A stretch of 12,269 nt of DNA from an uncultured Rhodospirillales bacterium (GTDB lineage: Bacteria > Pseudomonadota > Alphaproteobacteria > Acetobacterales > Acetobacteraceae), in NCBI GenBank assembly GCA_903844785.1, contig CAIMVB010000507.1:1-12269 (forward strand). The letters are read 5' to 3'. The notes below the pieces were generated by a model. The model was not told the DNA's origin. It worked only from the letters and a program-made list of their open reading frames with translations, and searched no databases. Of the stretch, positions 1 to 7,110 are shown in pieces (the first letter of the stretch is position 1; each line of letters opens with the position of its first letter). The translations under genes and the position numbers were made by a program.

Positions 1-1
1 G

Positions 2-211
2 GCTGCTGCGAAGAAGCCGGCTGCGAAGAAGGCTGCTGCCAAGAAGAAGCCTGCTGCGAAGAAGGCTGCTGCGAAGAAGCCTGCCGCGAAGAAGGTTGCT
101 GCCAAGAAGCCGGCTGCGAAGAAGCCTGCTGCGAAGAAGCCTGCCGCGAAGAAGGCCGCTGCTAAGAAGCCGGCTGCCAAGCGCGCTGCGAAGAAGCCCG
201 CCGCGAAGAAG
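2..211 (+). repeat. Degenerate 15-bp tandem repeat encoding (A/P)AAKK pentads
   Basis: Fourteen consecutive units follow a GCT-GCT-GCG-AAG-AAG pattern with mostly synonymous or Ala/Pro changes. The phase shifts twice, each time by a whole codon: an extra AAG at 47-49 and a four-codon unit at 185-196. The reading frame is therefore preserved throughout. The repeat lies entirely inside the basic-tail coding region and can be expected to vary in copy number by slippage or recombination. Confidence 0.9.
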
Positions 212-280
212 GCCGCTGCGCCGCGTCGCCGCAAGGCCGCTGCCGCTGCTCCGGCGCCTGCCGAAACCTCGGCGAGCTGA
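2..280 (+). CDS. C-terminal tail of a histone H1-like / Lys-Ala-Pro-rich DNA-binding protein (5' end off-window)
   Basis: The reading frame enters from the left edge and ends at TGA 278-280, leaving 92 residues. About 14 pentads of the form (A/P)-A-A-K-K are followed by an Arg/Lys patch (PRRRKAAAAAP) and the end PAPAETSAS. The composition is almost entirely Ala, Lys and Pro. Such tails are known in histone H1-like nucleoid proteins (Hc1/AlgP type) and as basic C-terminal extensions of other DNA-binding proteins, for example topoisomerase I or HU-like proteins in some alphaproteobacteria. The tail is expected to be disordered and to bind nucleic acid through charge. The globular domain, if any, lies outside the window, so the parent protein cannot be named. 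A strong intrinsic terminator follows 17 nt after the stop. The other open frame over this stretch (Arg/Leu/Pro-rich, from 96) is a by-product of the repeat. Confidence 0.75.
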   Translation, partial: AAAKKPAAKKAAAKKKPAAKKAAAKKPAAKKVAAKKPAAKKPAAKKPAAKKAAAKKPAAKRAAKKPAAKKAAAPRRRKAAAAAPAPAETSAS

Positions 281-297
281 GTAGCTTCCGGATCCCG

Positions 298-344
298 GCA
301 CTGGGGCGTCGCATGCGAAAGCATGCGGCGCCCTAAGTGCTTTT
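298..344 (+). terminator. Strong Rho-independent terminator after the basic-tail gene
   Basis: A 13-bp stem is formed by 304-316 (GGGCGTCGCATGC) and 321-333 (GCATGCGGCGCCC), with one G-U wobble and a GAAA tetraloop at 317-320. An outer 5-bp stem (GCACT 298-302 with AGTGC 336-340) extends it past a small internal loop, and TTTT follows at 341-344. The GNAT start codon is 13 nt downstream, so that gene needs its own promoter or read-through. Confidence 0.85.
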
Positions 345-356
345 GGGCCCTTTCAT

Positions 357-827
357 ATGCCGACAATCCAAACACGATTGGTCTCTGCGCCGGATCACCA
401 TCTGATCCTGCCTCTACTTGCCGCCTATGGCGCGGAAATGACGCCGCATCTGGCCGGCACCGCGCCTGCCCAGGCGCCTGAGATGCTGAAGCTGATCGCC
501 AATGATCCGCGCGCTGAAATCCTGGCGGCCTTCAGCGCCAATGAGGCGCTGGGCTTCGCACTGTTTTTTGACCTGCCGGAAATCGTCTTCGCCCGGCGCT
601 GCGGCGCTTTGGATGATCTTTTCGTGCGCCCCGCTGCCCGTCGCCAGGGGGTGGCACAAGCACTTATTGAAGCGCTGGCAGAAATTGGCCGCGCCCGCGC
701 TTGGTCCCATCTGCGCTGGATTGTGCCGGAGACGGATCAAGGCGCCATCGCGCTTTATGAGCGTATCGCTGTGCGCGCGCCGTGGCGTTCCTATGTTTTG
801 CGGCTTGATCCGACAGGATCACTCTAA
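357..827 (+). CDS. GNAT-family N-acetyltransferase
   Basis: This 156-residue protein has the length and layout of a single-domain Gcn5-related N-acetyltransferase, which moves an acetyl group from acetyl-CoA to an amine. The signature is motif A: DDLFVRP on beta-4 (about residues 86-92), followed by RRQGVA (95-100), the Q/R-x-x-G-x-A pyrophosphate-binding loop, and the helix QALIEALAEIG. Motif B is suggested by GAIALYERI near 129-137. The substrate cannot be told; proteins of this kind acetylate ribosomal proteins, small amines or antibiotics. No convincing Shine-Dalgarno precedes ATG 357, which lies just beyond the terminator of the upstream gene, so translation initiation may be weak or leaderless. 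The gene converges on comM with 22 nt between stop codons. Confidence 0.8.
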   Translation: MPTIQTRLVSAPDHHLILPLLAAYGAEMTPHLAGTAPAQAPEMLKLIANDPRAEILAAFSANEALGFALFFDLPEIVFARRCGALDDLFVRPAARRQGVAQALIEALAEIGRARAWSHLRWIVPETDQGAIALYERIAVRAPWRSYVLRLDPTGSL

Positions 828-849
828 GCCGCCATACGACACTAACCCT

Positions 850-2367
850 CTAAGCCGCGACCCGCCCCGGCATACGGTGGCGGAAGGCCAGTGCTTCGGC
901 GATATGCGCGCGGCGGATGGTGGCACAGCCAGCCAGATCGGCGATGCTGCGTGCCACACGAAGGCTTCTGACCTGGCCGCGAGAGGAAAGCCCCAACTTG
1001 GTCGCGGCCATTTCCAAAAGTGTCGCCGCTTCCGTCTCCAACCCTTGCTGCAACAGGGCGAGCGAGGCTTCCGCATTATTTGGCGGGCCATCCGCGCCAT
1101 AACGCGCGCGTTGCGCGGTGCGCGCAGCTTGCACCCGGGCGGCGACCGCCGCGCTGGTTTCGCCCGCCGGCGCGCGGGCCAATTCGGTGGGCGCAATCGG
1201 CATGACTTCAATGGTGATATCCATCCGGTCCAGCAGCGGGCCGGAAAGCCGCATCTGATAATCCTCTCCACAGCGCGGCGCGCGGCCACATTCGCGCCCC
1301 GGTTGCCCCAGATAGCCGCAGCGGCAGGGGTTCATCGCTGCGATACACTGAAACCGCGCCGGATAGGTGACATGCGAATGCACGCGGCTGATGGTGGTGC
1401 GCCCGGTTTCCATGGGCTGACGCAAGGCTTCCAAAGCGGTGCGCGGAAATTCCGGCCATTCATCCAGGAACAACACGCCGCGATGCGCCAGGCTGATTTC
1501 ACCCGGCTTGGCGCGGGAACCTCCGCCCACCAGTGCGGGCATGGAAGCGGAATGATGCGGCTCCCGAAACGGCGGGCGCGTCACCAGCCGCCCGCCTTGC
1601 AAAAGCCCCGCGATGGAATGCACCAGGCTGACTTCCAAAGCCTCGGACGGTGAAAGATCAGGCAGCAGCGCGGGCAGGCGCGCCGCCAGCATGGATTTGC
1701 CGCCGCCAGGTGGGCCGATCATCAGCAGGTTGTGGCCACCCGCTGCGGCGATTTCCATGGCGCGCTTCGCGGTTTCCTGCCCTTTCACATCGGAAAGGCA
1801 GGGGCCTGACAGCGGCGCTGCATCCAGCTTCGGCGCTTCCGGCGCGCGCAAGACCTGCACGCCTTTGAAGTGATTGAGCAGCGCGGGAAGATCGGGCGCG
1901 GCCAGCACTTCAATCTGCCCGGCCCAGGCCGCTTCGCCGCCCTGTGCGGCGGGGCAGATCAACCCCAATTCGCGCGCCGAGGCACCAAGGGCTGCCGGCA
2001 GCACGCCCGCCACCGGCATGATGGCGCCATCCAGCGATAATTCGCCAAGCGCGGCGAAGCCCGCCAGATCGTCACGCGGCAGCACATCCATGGCGGCCAG
2101 CACAGCGAGCGCGATCGGCAGATCGAAATGGCTGCCTTCCTTGGTGATATCGGCGGGGGCGAGGTTCACCAGCACCCGCTTCGGCGGTAGAGACAGCCCA
2201 AGGCCAAGCAAGGCCGCGCGCACCCTTTCCCGGCTTTCCGCGACTGCCTTATCCGGCAGGCCAACCACCAGGAAAGCGGGCAGGCCAGGGGCGATTTGCA
2301 CCTGCACCTCCACAGCCTGGGCTTCGATCCCGGCAAAGGCGAAGGTGGCGATGCGCGCAATGGTCAT
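850..2367 (-). CDS. comM: ComM/YifB-family Mg-chelatase-like AAA+ ATPase
   Basis: The product is 505 residues, the usual family length. The N-terminal half (about 1-170) has the Lon-protease-like ChlI fold opening, with conserved VVGLPDKAV-ES-ERVRAAL and LVNLAPADI-K-GSHFDLPIAL. The AAA+ core follows: Walker A GPPGGGKS (218-225), FREPHHSAS (268-275), Walker B GVLFLDE (297-303), a Cys-rich loop NPCRCGY...C...C (346-366) and SGPLLDRMD (375-383). ComM is described in Vibrio and Haemophilus as a hexameric branch-migration helicase that helps integrate DNA taken up by transformation; homologues are also common in non-competent bacteria. The ATG at 2367 was chosen because family proteins begin just before this IARI-type strand. 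In-frame ATG 2391 and TTG 2403 lie upstream and none has a good Shine-Dalgarno. ATG 2367 sits inside a 12-bp palindrome (CATGGCGCCATG, 2365-2376). Walker B is followed by WPEF where LPEF is usual. Confidence 0.92.
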   Translation of the reverse strand: MTIARIATFAFAGIEAQAVEVQVQIAPGLPAFLVVGLPDKAVAESRERVRAALLGLGLSLPPKRVLVNLAPADITKEGSHFDLPIALAVLAAMDVLPRDDLAGFAALGELSLDGAIMPVAGVLPAALGASARELGLICPAAQGGEAAWAGQIEVLAAPDLPALLNHFKGVQVLRAPEAPKLDAAPLSGPCLSDVKGQETAKRAMEIAAAGGHNLLMIGPPGGGKSMLAARLPALLPDLSPSEALEVSLVHSIAGLLQGGRLVTRPPFREPHHSASMPALVGGGSRAKPGEISLAHRGVLFLDEWPEFPRTALEALRQPMETGRTTISRVHSHVTYPARFQCIAAMNPCRCGYLGQPGRECGRAPRCGEDYQMRLSGPLLDRMDITIEVMPIAPTELARAPAGETSAAVAARVQAARTAQRARYGADGPPNNAEASLALLQQGLETEAATLLEMAATKLGLSSRGQVRSLRVARSIADLAGCATIRRAHIAEALAFRHRMPGRVAA

Positions 2368-2402
2368 GGCGCCATGACTGGCGCAATCCATGACGAAATG
2401 CA

Positions 2403-2408
2403 ACTATA
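2403..2408 (-). promoter_or_regulatory. Possible -10 element for comM
   Basis: On the minus strand TATAGT (five of six to TATAAT) lies just past the stop codon of the dipeptidase gene and 35 nt upstream of comM ATG 2367. No good -35 is visible at 16-18 nt. If real, it would let comM be transcribed separately from the two upstream hydrolase genes. Confidence 0.25.
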
Positions 2409-2410
2409 AG

Positions 2411-3418
2411 TTATGCCCCGGAGAAGTTTTGCACCCGCCGCATCAACCGCCGGAAATTGCCGGACCAGAGCAAATCAATCTCCCGCGCGCCATAGCCGCG
2501 GCGGTGCAGTTCGGCGGTCAGGTTCATCGTCTCCCCAGCATTCGCCCAGCCGGGAATGCCGCCGCCGCCATCGAAATCGGATGACAGGCCGACATGATCA
2601 AGCCCAATCCGCCGCACCGCGTAATCCACATGGTCCACCATATCGCTGACGGTGGCCGGTGATTTGCCACCCGGCGGTGCGGCGCGCAGAAATCCATCAA
2701 GCGCCGTGATCTGCACCAAGCCGCCCTTTGCCCGCAGCATATCCAACTGCTCATCATCCAGATTACGTGGATGATCGCATAGCGCGCGGCAGCAGGAATG
2801 GGTCGCGACAATCGGCGCGCGGGAAAGCTCGGCGGCCTGCATCATGGAAGATTTCGCGGCGTGGGAGACATCAATGATCAGCCCGATGCGGTTCATTTCT
2901 GCAATCGCCTGGCGTCCCAGATCGGAAAGCCCGCCATGTTCCGCCGTTCCATCGCCAAGCGCGGGTTTGGGCCGCGCGGCATCGGCCAGATCATTATGGC
3001 CATCATGCGTCAGCGTCAGATAAATCGCGCCGAGGTCTCGCCAGAGTTTCAGCCGCGCCAAATCGCGGCCCATGGCATTGCCGTTTTCAACCGCGCTCAG
3101 CACCGCCAGCGCGCCAGCTTCATGGGCTGCTTCCAATTCATCAGCGCTGGCGCAAAAGCGCCGCGCCACGCCATCGGCGCGCGTGCGGATGTGCCGCAGC
3201 ATCGCCTCGGCCCGGTCAGCGGCGGCCTGATGCCCCGCCGCATCGCGTGGGCCTTGCGGCGTATAGGCGATGAAGACAACGGCCTTCAGGCCACCGCGCT
3301 GCATCTTTGGGAAATCAACGCAGCGATCAGTCTCAGTGGTGGCATCCGGCGGGTCGGGCCATCTGATATCGACATGGGTGTCAAGCGTCAGCGTCGCCGC
3401 GTGGATGGCCTCACTCAT
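2411..3418 (-). CDS. M19 (renal/membrane dipeptidase) family metallopeptidase
   Basis: This is a 335-residue TIM-barrel metallohydrolase. The family metal site is complete: H15 and D17 (THVDI), bridging E111 (AVENG), H186 (IDVSHA), H207 (ATHSCC) and the acidic D281/D283 (SSDFDG). The family landmarks LTHDGHNDLAD (136-146) and RALCDHPRNLDDEQ (211-224) are present, and WSGNFRRLMRRV closes the barrel. M19 enzymes hydrolyse dipeptides, often accepting a D-residue at the C-terminal position, and some also act on beta-lactam or other amide substrates. There is no signal peptide or membrane segment, so this copy should be cytoplasmic. Its ATG overlaps the stop of the HDAC-fold gene (ATGA, 3415-3418), so translation is probably coupled. 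The Cys pair after H207 sits where SSA or SNA is common. The exact substrate is unknown. Confidence 0.9.
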   Translation of the reverse strand: MSEAIHAATLTLDTHVDIRWPDPPDATTETDRCVDFPKMQRGGLKAVVFIAYTPQGPRDAAGHQAAADRAEAMLRHIRTRADGVARRFCASADELEAAHEAGALAVLSAVENGNAMGRDLARLKLWRDLGAIYLTLTHDGHNDLADAARPKPALGDGTAEHGGLSDLGRQAIAEMNRIGLIIDVSHAAKSSMMQAAELSRAPIVATHSCCRALCDHPRNLDDEQLDMLRAKGGLVQITALDGFLRAAPPGGKSPATVSDMVDHVDYAVRRIGLDHVGLSSDFDGGGGIPGWANAGETMNLTAELHRRGYGAREIDLLWSGNFRRLMRRVQNFSGA

Positions 3419-4452
3419 GCTGCGTCCCCCCAGGCTTTCAGGAAGCCTTCCAATAAATCGCCGATGATATCTACGTTGTAGCCGCCTTCCTGGGTGATGG
3501 CGGTGGGCAGCTTCAGGCCGCCGATCATAGCGCCGGCGCGGGCGAAGCCTTCAGCGGTGACTTTCAGCGCGGCAAGCGGTTCATGTTCGGAAGCGTCAAA
3601 GCCAAGCGGCAGCACCAGCGCTTCCGTCTTATGGTCGCGGATCGCGGCCATGGCGTAGCGGATTGCATCCAGCCAGCCCTCATCACCCGTGCCGAAGGCC
3701 AGCGGCATATTCATATTGCGCCCATCGCCCGCGCCCGCGCCGCGTTCGCGCGTGCGGCCGACGAACCAGGGGTAGTATTTGTCAGGGTCGGCATGGATGG
3801 AAATGGTCAGCACATCGCCGCGTTCCCAGAAAATACCCTGCGTGCCATTGCCGTGATGGCTATCAATATCCAGCACCGCGACGCGCTTGGCGCCTGCATC
3901 CACCAAAGCCTGCGCAGCAAGCGCCGCATTATTCACATAGCAATGCCCGCCAGCGCGCGCCGCATAGGCGTGATGCCCAGGCGGGCGACACAGAGCATAG
4001 GCGCTGCGCCCGGCAGCGGCTTCCTTCGCCGCAGCCAACGCGCAAGCCGCAGCACCTTGAATGGCCTGCCAGGTGCCGGGGCCAATCGGGCAGGCGGTAT
4101 CGGCCATGAACCAGCCGGCGCGGGCGATAACGCCATCGCCGCACGCCGCCCCTTGCGCCAGCATCTCGGGCGAGGGGTGCATATTCGCCACTACCTCCGG
4201 CCCTGGATCGGCCAGCTTCGCCCAATCCAGCGCTGCTTCCGCAAGGAAAGCAAGATATTCTGCGCTATGGACTGATTGCAGCGCTGAAACCGGCACCGCT
4301 TCCGGCCTGGTGGGTGCCAGCCCAATGCGATGCAGCGCCGCTTCCAAAGCCGCCGCGCGGGCGGGGATTTCGAAATTCTGGCGCTGCCGGCCACGTTGCA
4401 GAAAGAAAGCCGGTTGATGCCCGGCATGATCCGGATGGGCGAAGGTTTTCAT
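3415..4452 (-). CDS. Acetylpolyamine amidohydrolase / histone-deacetylase-fold deacetylase
   Basis: The 345-residue product matches the arginase/HDAC-fold family and is close in size to bacterial acetylpolyamine amidohydrolases (about 340 residues). The active site is intact: RPPGHH (156-161) carries the tandem catalytic histidines, GHCYVNNAALAA follows (169-180), Zn ligands D197 and H199 lie in DIDSHHGNGTQ, the third ligand is D286 in GFDAS, and the transition-state Tyr is Y325 in QEGGYN. The stretch ADPDKYYPWFVG (221-232) resembles the acetylpolyamine-amidohydrolase subgroup. The expected reaction is removal of acetate from N-acetylputrescine, N-acetylcadaverine or related amides. ATG 4452 is preferred over the TTG six bases upstream. 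No clear Shine-Dalgarno is present; instead a 7-bp inverted repeat abuts the start codon. It is the first gene of the leftward block and is coupled to the M19 gene. Confidence 0.9.
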   Translation of the reverse strand: MKTFAHPDHAGHQPAFFLQRGRQRQNFEIPARAAALEAALHRIGLAPTRPEAVPVSALQSVHSAEYLAFLAEAALDWAKLADPGPEVVANMHPSPEMLAQGAACGDGVIARAGWFMADTACPIGPGTWQAIQGAAACALAAAKEAAAGRSAYALCRPPGHHAYAARAGGHCYVNNAALAAQALVDAGAKRVAVLDIDSHHGNGTQGIFWERGDVLTISIHADPDKYYPWFVGRTRERGAGAGDGRNMNMPLAFGTGDEGWLDAIRYAMAAIRDHKTEALVLPLGFDASEHEPLAALKVTAEGFARAGAMIGGLKLPTAITQEGGYNVDIIGDLLEGFLKAWGDAA

Positions 4453-4477
4453 GGGCAAAGGCTAACCAGTTTTGCCC
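4453..4477. promoter_or_regulatory. Inverted repeat GGGCAAA-N11-TTTGCCC, candidate operator
   Basis: Perfect 7-bp arms at 4453-4459 and 4471-4477 flank an 11-nt spacer, with arm centres 18 bp apart, a geometry compatible with a dimeric regulator. The left arm touches the deacetylase ATG (4452..4450), so in leftward mRNA the same sequence could fold into a hairpin next to the start codon. The sequence alone cannot decide between operator, RNA hairpin and chance. Confidence 0.35.
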
Positions 4478-4557
4478 CCGCTGCGAAGGCACCGCGCTTG
4501 CTGCGCCTTGCCGGGATGGGTAGCGTCCCCGGTCTTAAAGCTAAGGACCCAGGCGAT
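4453..4557. promoter_or_regulatory. Divergent control region between the two hydrolase operons
   Basis: This 105-nt gap separates the start codons of the leftward deacetylase and the rightward M20 deacylase, so it must hold both promoters. A rightward candidate is TTGCTG (4498-4503), 17 nt, TAGCGT (4521-4526), a poor match with three of six in each box. AAGGA at 4543-4547 is a usable Shine-Dalgarno ten bases before ATG 4558. No clear leftward promoter is recognisable. Confidence 0.4.
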
Positions 4558-5847
4558 ATGCAAGCTCTCGACCCCGGCGCGCGGCGCGCCATTCTGGAAG
4601 CGGTAGATGAGCTGCGCGCGGAGAGCGTTGCCATGCTCACGCGCCTGGTGCGTTGCCCTTCCACGCTTGGCAATGAGGCATCGGCTTTGAATGAAATGGC
4701 GCGGATTTATGAAGGGCTGGGCCTGGCGCCGCAGCGCATCCCAACCGTGCCGGCCGCGCTTGAAGGGCATCCCGGTTTTTCGCCGCCACTCATTTCTTAT
4801 GAGGGGCGCGATAATGTTGTCGCGGTCTTCAACCCGCGTGAGAAAAAGGGCCGCAGCCTGACCCTGCAAGGCCATGTGGATGTGGTGCCGGAGGGGGCAG
4901 CGGATATGTGGGAAACGCCGCCCTATGAACCCGCGATCCGCGATGGCCGCATGTATGGCCGCGGCGCGGGGGATATGAAGGCCGGCATTATTTCTTACGT
5001 AACGGCCTTTCGCGCCTTAAACCGCGCCGGTTTGCAGCCCGCCGCCGAAGTGCAGATGCACTCAGTCATTGAAGAAGAATGCACCGGTAATGGTGCCCTG
5101 GCCGCAATGCTCGCCCTGCCGCGCACCGATGCCGTGATCATCCCGGAACCCGGCCCTGGCCTGCCCGCCATGTATAGCGCGGAAGTTGGCGTGATCTGGG
5201 CCTGGATCACCGTCTCCGGCCGCCCCGCCCATGTGCGCGATATGCAGGCCGGGGTGAATGCCATTGAAGCCGCCAGCACCATCACCGCCTATTTCAAGGA
5301 ATACGAAGCCCAGATGAACCGGGCTGAGAATATCCATGCCTCCTTCCATGGCGTGAACCATCCGGTGAATGTGAATCTCGGCACGATTGAAGGCGGTGAA
5401 TGGAATTCATCCGTGCCCACACGCGCGCGGATCGGTCTGCGGGTTGGCGTGATGATGGGCAATAGCGCCGCCGCCGTGAAAGCCGATATTGAACGGCTGG
5501 TGGCGAAGGCGGCTGGCGATGAAAAGCTGCGCGGTGCCAAGGTGAAGCTGGAATTCAAGGGCTTCATGGCGGAACCCTGCGTCTTTGATATGCAAGCGCC
5601 GATTGTGAAGCTGGCCAAGCGGCATTTTACCGATGTCTCTGGCGGCGCGCTTCGCGATTACCCCTCGGCGGGCCTTACGGATGGGCGGCATTTTGTGCTG
5701 CATCAGAACACGCCCGTTGCCTGCTTTGGCCCGGACGCGCAGGATATTCACGGCATTGATGAAAGTGTCGGCCTTGATTCCATGCATGACATTACCCGTA
5801 CCATTGCGCTGACCATGGCCGAATGGTGCGGGGTGGAGAAAGCGTGA
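4558..5847 (+). CDS. M20-family ArgE/DapE-type deacylase
   Basis: With ATG 4558 the product is 429 residues. It shows the M20 co-catalytic zinc site: GHVDVVP (H106, D108), YGRGAGDMKAG with bridging D139, catalytic Glu in IEEECTGNG (E172/E173), IPEP with E197, and the late His in DIHGIDE (H398). H224 in GRPAHV belongs to the dimerisation/lid domain. Family members remove acyl groups from N-acyl amino acids (ArgE, DapE) or cleave related amides; the true substrate here is open. ATG 4558 was chosen because AAGGA lies ten bases upstream and helix LDPGARRAILEAVDEL starts there. ATG 4516 is possible but has no ribosome site, and the open frame back to 4330 lies antisense to the deacetylase gene. 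It is the first gene of a three-gene operon, and its stop overlaps the next start. Confidence 0.9.
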   Translation: MQALDPGARRAILEAVDELRAESVAMLTRLVRCPSTLGNEASALNEMARIYEGLGLAPQRIPTVPAALEGHPGFSPPLISYEGRDNVVAVFNPREKKGRSLTLQGHVDVVPEGAADMWETPPYEPAIRDGRMYGRGAGDMKAGIISYVTAFRALNRAGLQPAAEVQMHSVIEEECTGNGALAAMLALPRTDAVIIPEPGPGLPAMYSAEVGVIWAWITVSGRPAHVRDMQAGVNAIEAASTITAYFKEYEAQMNRAENIHASFHGVNHPVNVNLGTIEGGEWNSSVPTRARIGLRVGVMMGNSAAAVKADIERLVAKAAGDEKLRGAKVKLEFKGFMAEPCVFDMQAPIVKLAKRHFTDVSGGALRDYPSAGLTDGRHFVLHQNTPVACFGPDAQDIHGIDESVGLDSMHDITRTIALTMAEWCGVEKA

Positions 5848-7109
5848 TGAGCACAACAAACCTACCCCTTTCCGGCGCCCGGCTTTGGGATAGCCTGATG
5901 GAATTGGCGCAAATCGGCGGCACGCCCAAAGGCGGCTGCAATCGCCAGACCCTGACCGATCTTGATTCCGAAGGCCGCCATTTGCTGCGCCGTTGGGGGG
6001 AGGCGATTGGGTGTACGCTATCCGTTGATCGCCTCGGCAATATGGTGCTGCGCCGCGAAGGCCGAGACCCAAGCCGCAAGCCTGTCGCCATGGGCAGCCA
6101 TTTGGATACGCAACCAACTGGCGGAAAGTTCGATGGCCCGCTTGGCGTGCTGGCCGGGCTGGAAGTGCTGCGTGCCCTGTATGAAGCGGGGATCGAGACC
6201 GAAGCGCCTTTGGTGCTGATCAATTGGACCAATGAGGAAGGTGCCCGCTTTTCGCCCCCCATGATGGGCAGCGGCGGCGCTATGGGAATTTTCCCTGAAG
6301 CTGATGTGCTCGCGCTCCGTGATAGTGACGGCAAGGCGTTTGGCGAAGAACTGAATCGCATCGGCTGGCGGGGGGATGCTGATCCTGCGGGCTTGGCTGA
6401 TCTTGCCGCCTATTTCGAATTGCATATCGAACAAGGCGCGCTGCTGGAAAACGCTGGCAAGGATATTGGCGTGGTGACGCATGCCCTGGCGCAAGCCTGG
6501 TATGAGGTGACGATTGAAGGCGCTGAATCCCATGGCGGTTCCCCCATGGCCGGGCGGCACGATGCGATGATGGCCGCGGCACCGCTGATGGCAGCAATTG
6601 AAGAAATTGCGCTGAACGCCATTAGCCCTGCTGGGGAGCCTGGCCGCGCCACGGTTGGGCGCCTGACGGTCTATCCCGATAGCCGCAATATCGCGCCGTC
6701 GCGCATCTGGTTCAGTATTGATACGCGCCATGGCGACCCGGCGATGCTGGCGCGCATGGGTAGCGAAATTCGCGCCAAGGCGGCGGAACTATCTGCTGCG
6801 CGCGGTGTTGCCATCACCATCTCGGATTTCTGGCAATCGCCGCTGACGCCTTTTGATAACGCGCTGGTCGGGCGGGTGCGTGATGCGGCGTCTAGGCTTG
6901 GCCTGCCGCATATGGATATGCCAACCGGCATTGGGCATGACGCGGTTTATGTCGCGCGGCGCCTGCCGGCGGCGATGATTTTCTGCCCCTGCCATGGCGG
7001 CATCAGCCATAATGAAGCGGAAAGCATCACGCCCGCCTGGGCGGAAGCAGGTTTGCGCGTGCTGGCTGATGCGGTTTTGGCCACCGCTGGTATTGCAAAG
7101 GAAAAGTGA
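5847..7109 (+). CDS. Zn-dependent hydantoinase/carbamoylase-family amidase (M20 fold)
   Basis: A 420-residue enzyme of the N-carbamoyl-L-amino-acid hydrolase / allantoate amidohydrolase / beta-ureidopropionase group. The dinuclear site is complete: H85 in GSHLDTQPTGG, D96 in KFDGPLG, E130/E131 in NEEGARF, H193 in ELHIEQG and H388 in GGISHNEAE. The lid-domain signature AESHGGSPMAGRHDA (226-240) and NIAPSRIWFSIDTRH (281-295) are present; this region holds the Arg that grips the substrate carboxylate in the family. The reaction would be hydrolysis of a ureido or amide bond next to a carboxylate, usually releasing ammonia and CO2 from N-carbamoyl compounds. ATG 5847 overlaps the upstream stop by one base (TGATG) and has GGAGA at 5835-5839 as ribosome site. 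The open frame from 5823 only borrows the end of the previous gene. Subtype (allantoate or carbamoyl amino acid) is not resolved. Confidence 0.92.
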   Translation: MSTTNLPLSGARLWDSLMELAQIGGTPKGGCNRQTLTDLDSEGRHLLRRWGEAIGCTLSVDRLGNMVLRREGRDPSRKPVAMGSHLDTQPTGGKFDGPLGVLAGLEVLRALYEAGIETEAPLVLINWTNEEGARFSPPMMGSGGAMGIFPEADVLALRDSDGKAFGEELNRIGWRGDADPAGLADLAAYFELHIEQGALLENAGKDIGVVTHALAQAWYEVTIEGAESHGGSPMAGRHDAMMAAAPLMAAIEEIALNAISPAGEPGRATVGRLTVYPDSRNIAPSRIWFSIDTRHGDPAMLARMGSEIRAKAAELSAARGVAITISDFWQSPLTPFDNALVGRVRDAASRLGLPHMDMPTGIGHDAVYVARRLPAAMIFCPCHGGISHNEAESITPAWAEAGLRVLADAVLATAGIAKEK

Positions 7110-7110
7110 C

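Noticed and set aside
2..211. Regular short repeats that could suggest a CRISPR array
   Set aside because: Units are 15 bp, contiguous with no spacers, and encode protein repeats.
96..284. Arg/Leu/Pro-rich open frame at the left edge
   Set aside because: It is the +2 reading of the AAKK repeat. The repeat phase slips are whole codons in the Ala/Lys frame, which also ends cleanly before the terminator.
822..858. 11-bp direct repeat CTCTAAGCCGC at 822-832 and 848-858
   Set aside because: It spans the two convergent stop codons, but two copies of 11 bp without flanking inverted repeats or a mobile gene are not evidence of an insertion or att site; probably chance.
502..1653. 383-codon rightward open frame across the GNAT and comM genes
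   Set aside because: It overlaps two recognisable families in other frames and its translation shows no family motif; long shadow frames are normal at this GC content.
2365..2384. Palindrome and 5-bp hairpin around the comM start codon
   Set aside because: Arms are short and GC-only, common by chance at this composition; noted in the comM entry but not called as a control element.
2798..3481. 227-codon rightward open frame
   Set aside because: It is antisense to the M19 gene, which has a full set of metal ligands; its translation has no recognisable motif.
3583..4275. 230-codon rightward open frame
   Set aside because: Antisense shadow of the HDAC-fold gene.
3415..4452. True histone deacetylase paired with the histone-like tail gene
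   Set aside because: The tail gene is 3 kb away behind a terminator, and the active-site loops resemble acetylpolyamine amidohydrolases; a functional link is not supported.
4330..4557. Upstream extension of the M20 deacylase frame
   Set aside because: The first part is antisense to the deacetylase coding sequence and the family homology begins near ATG 4558, which has its own ribosome site.
6994..7110. Upstream extension of the M81 frame
   Set aside because: It lies inside the amidase gene; the family N-terminus RIAIGGFLHE begins right after ATG 7111 with AAAGGA upstream.
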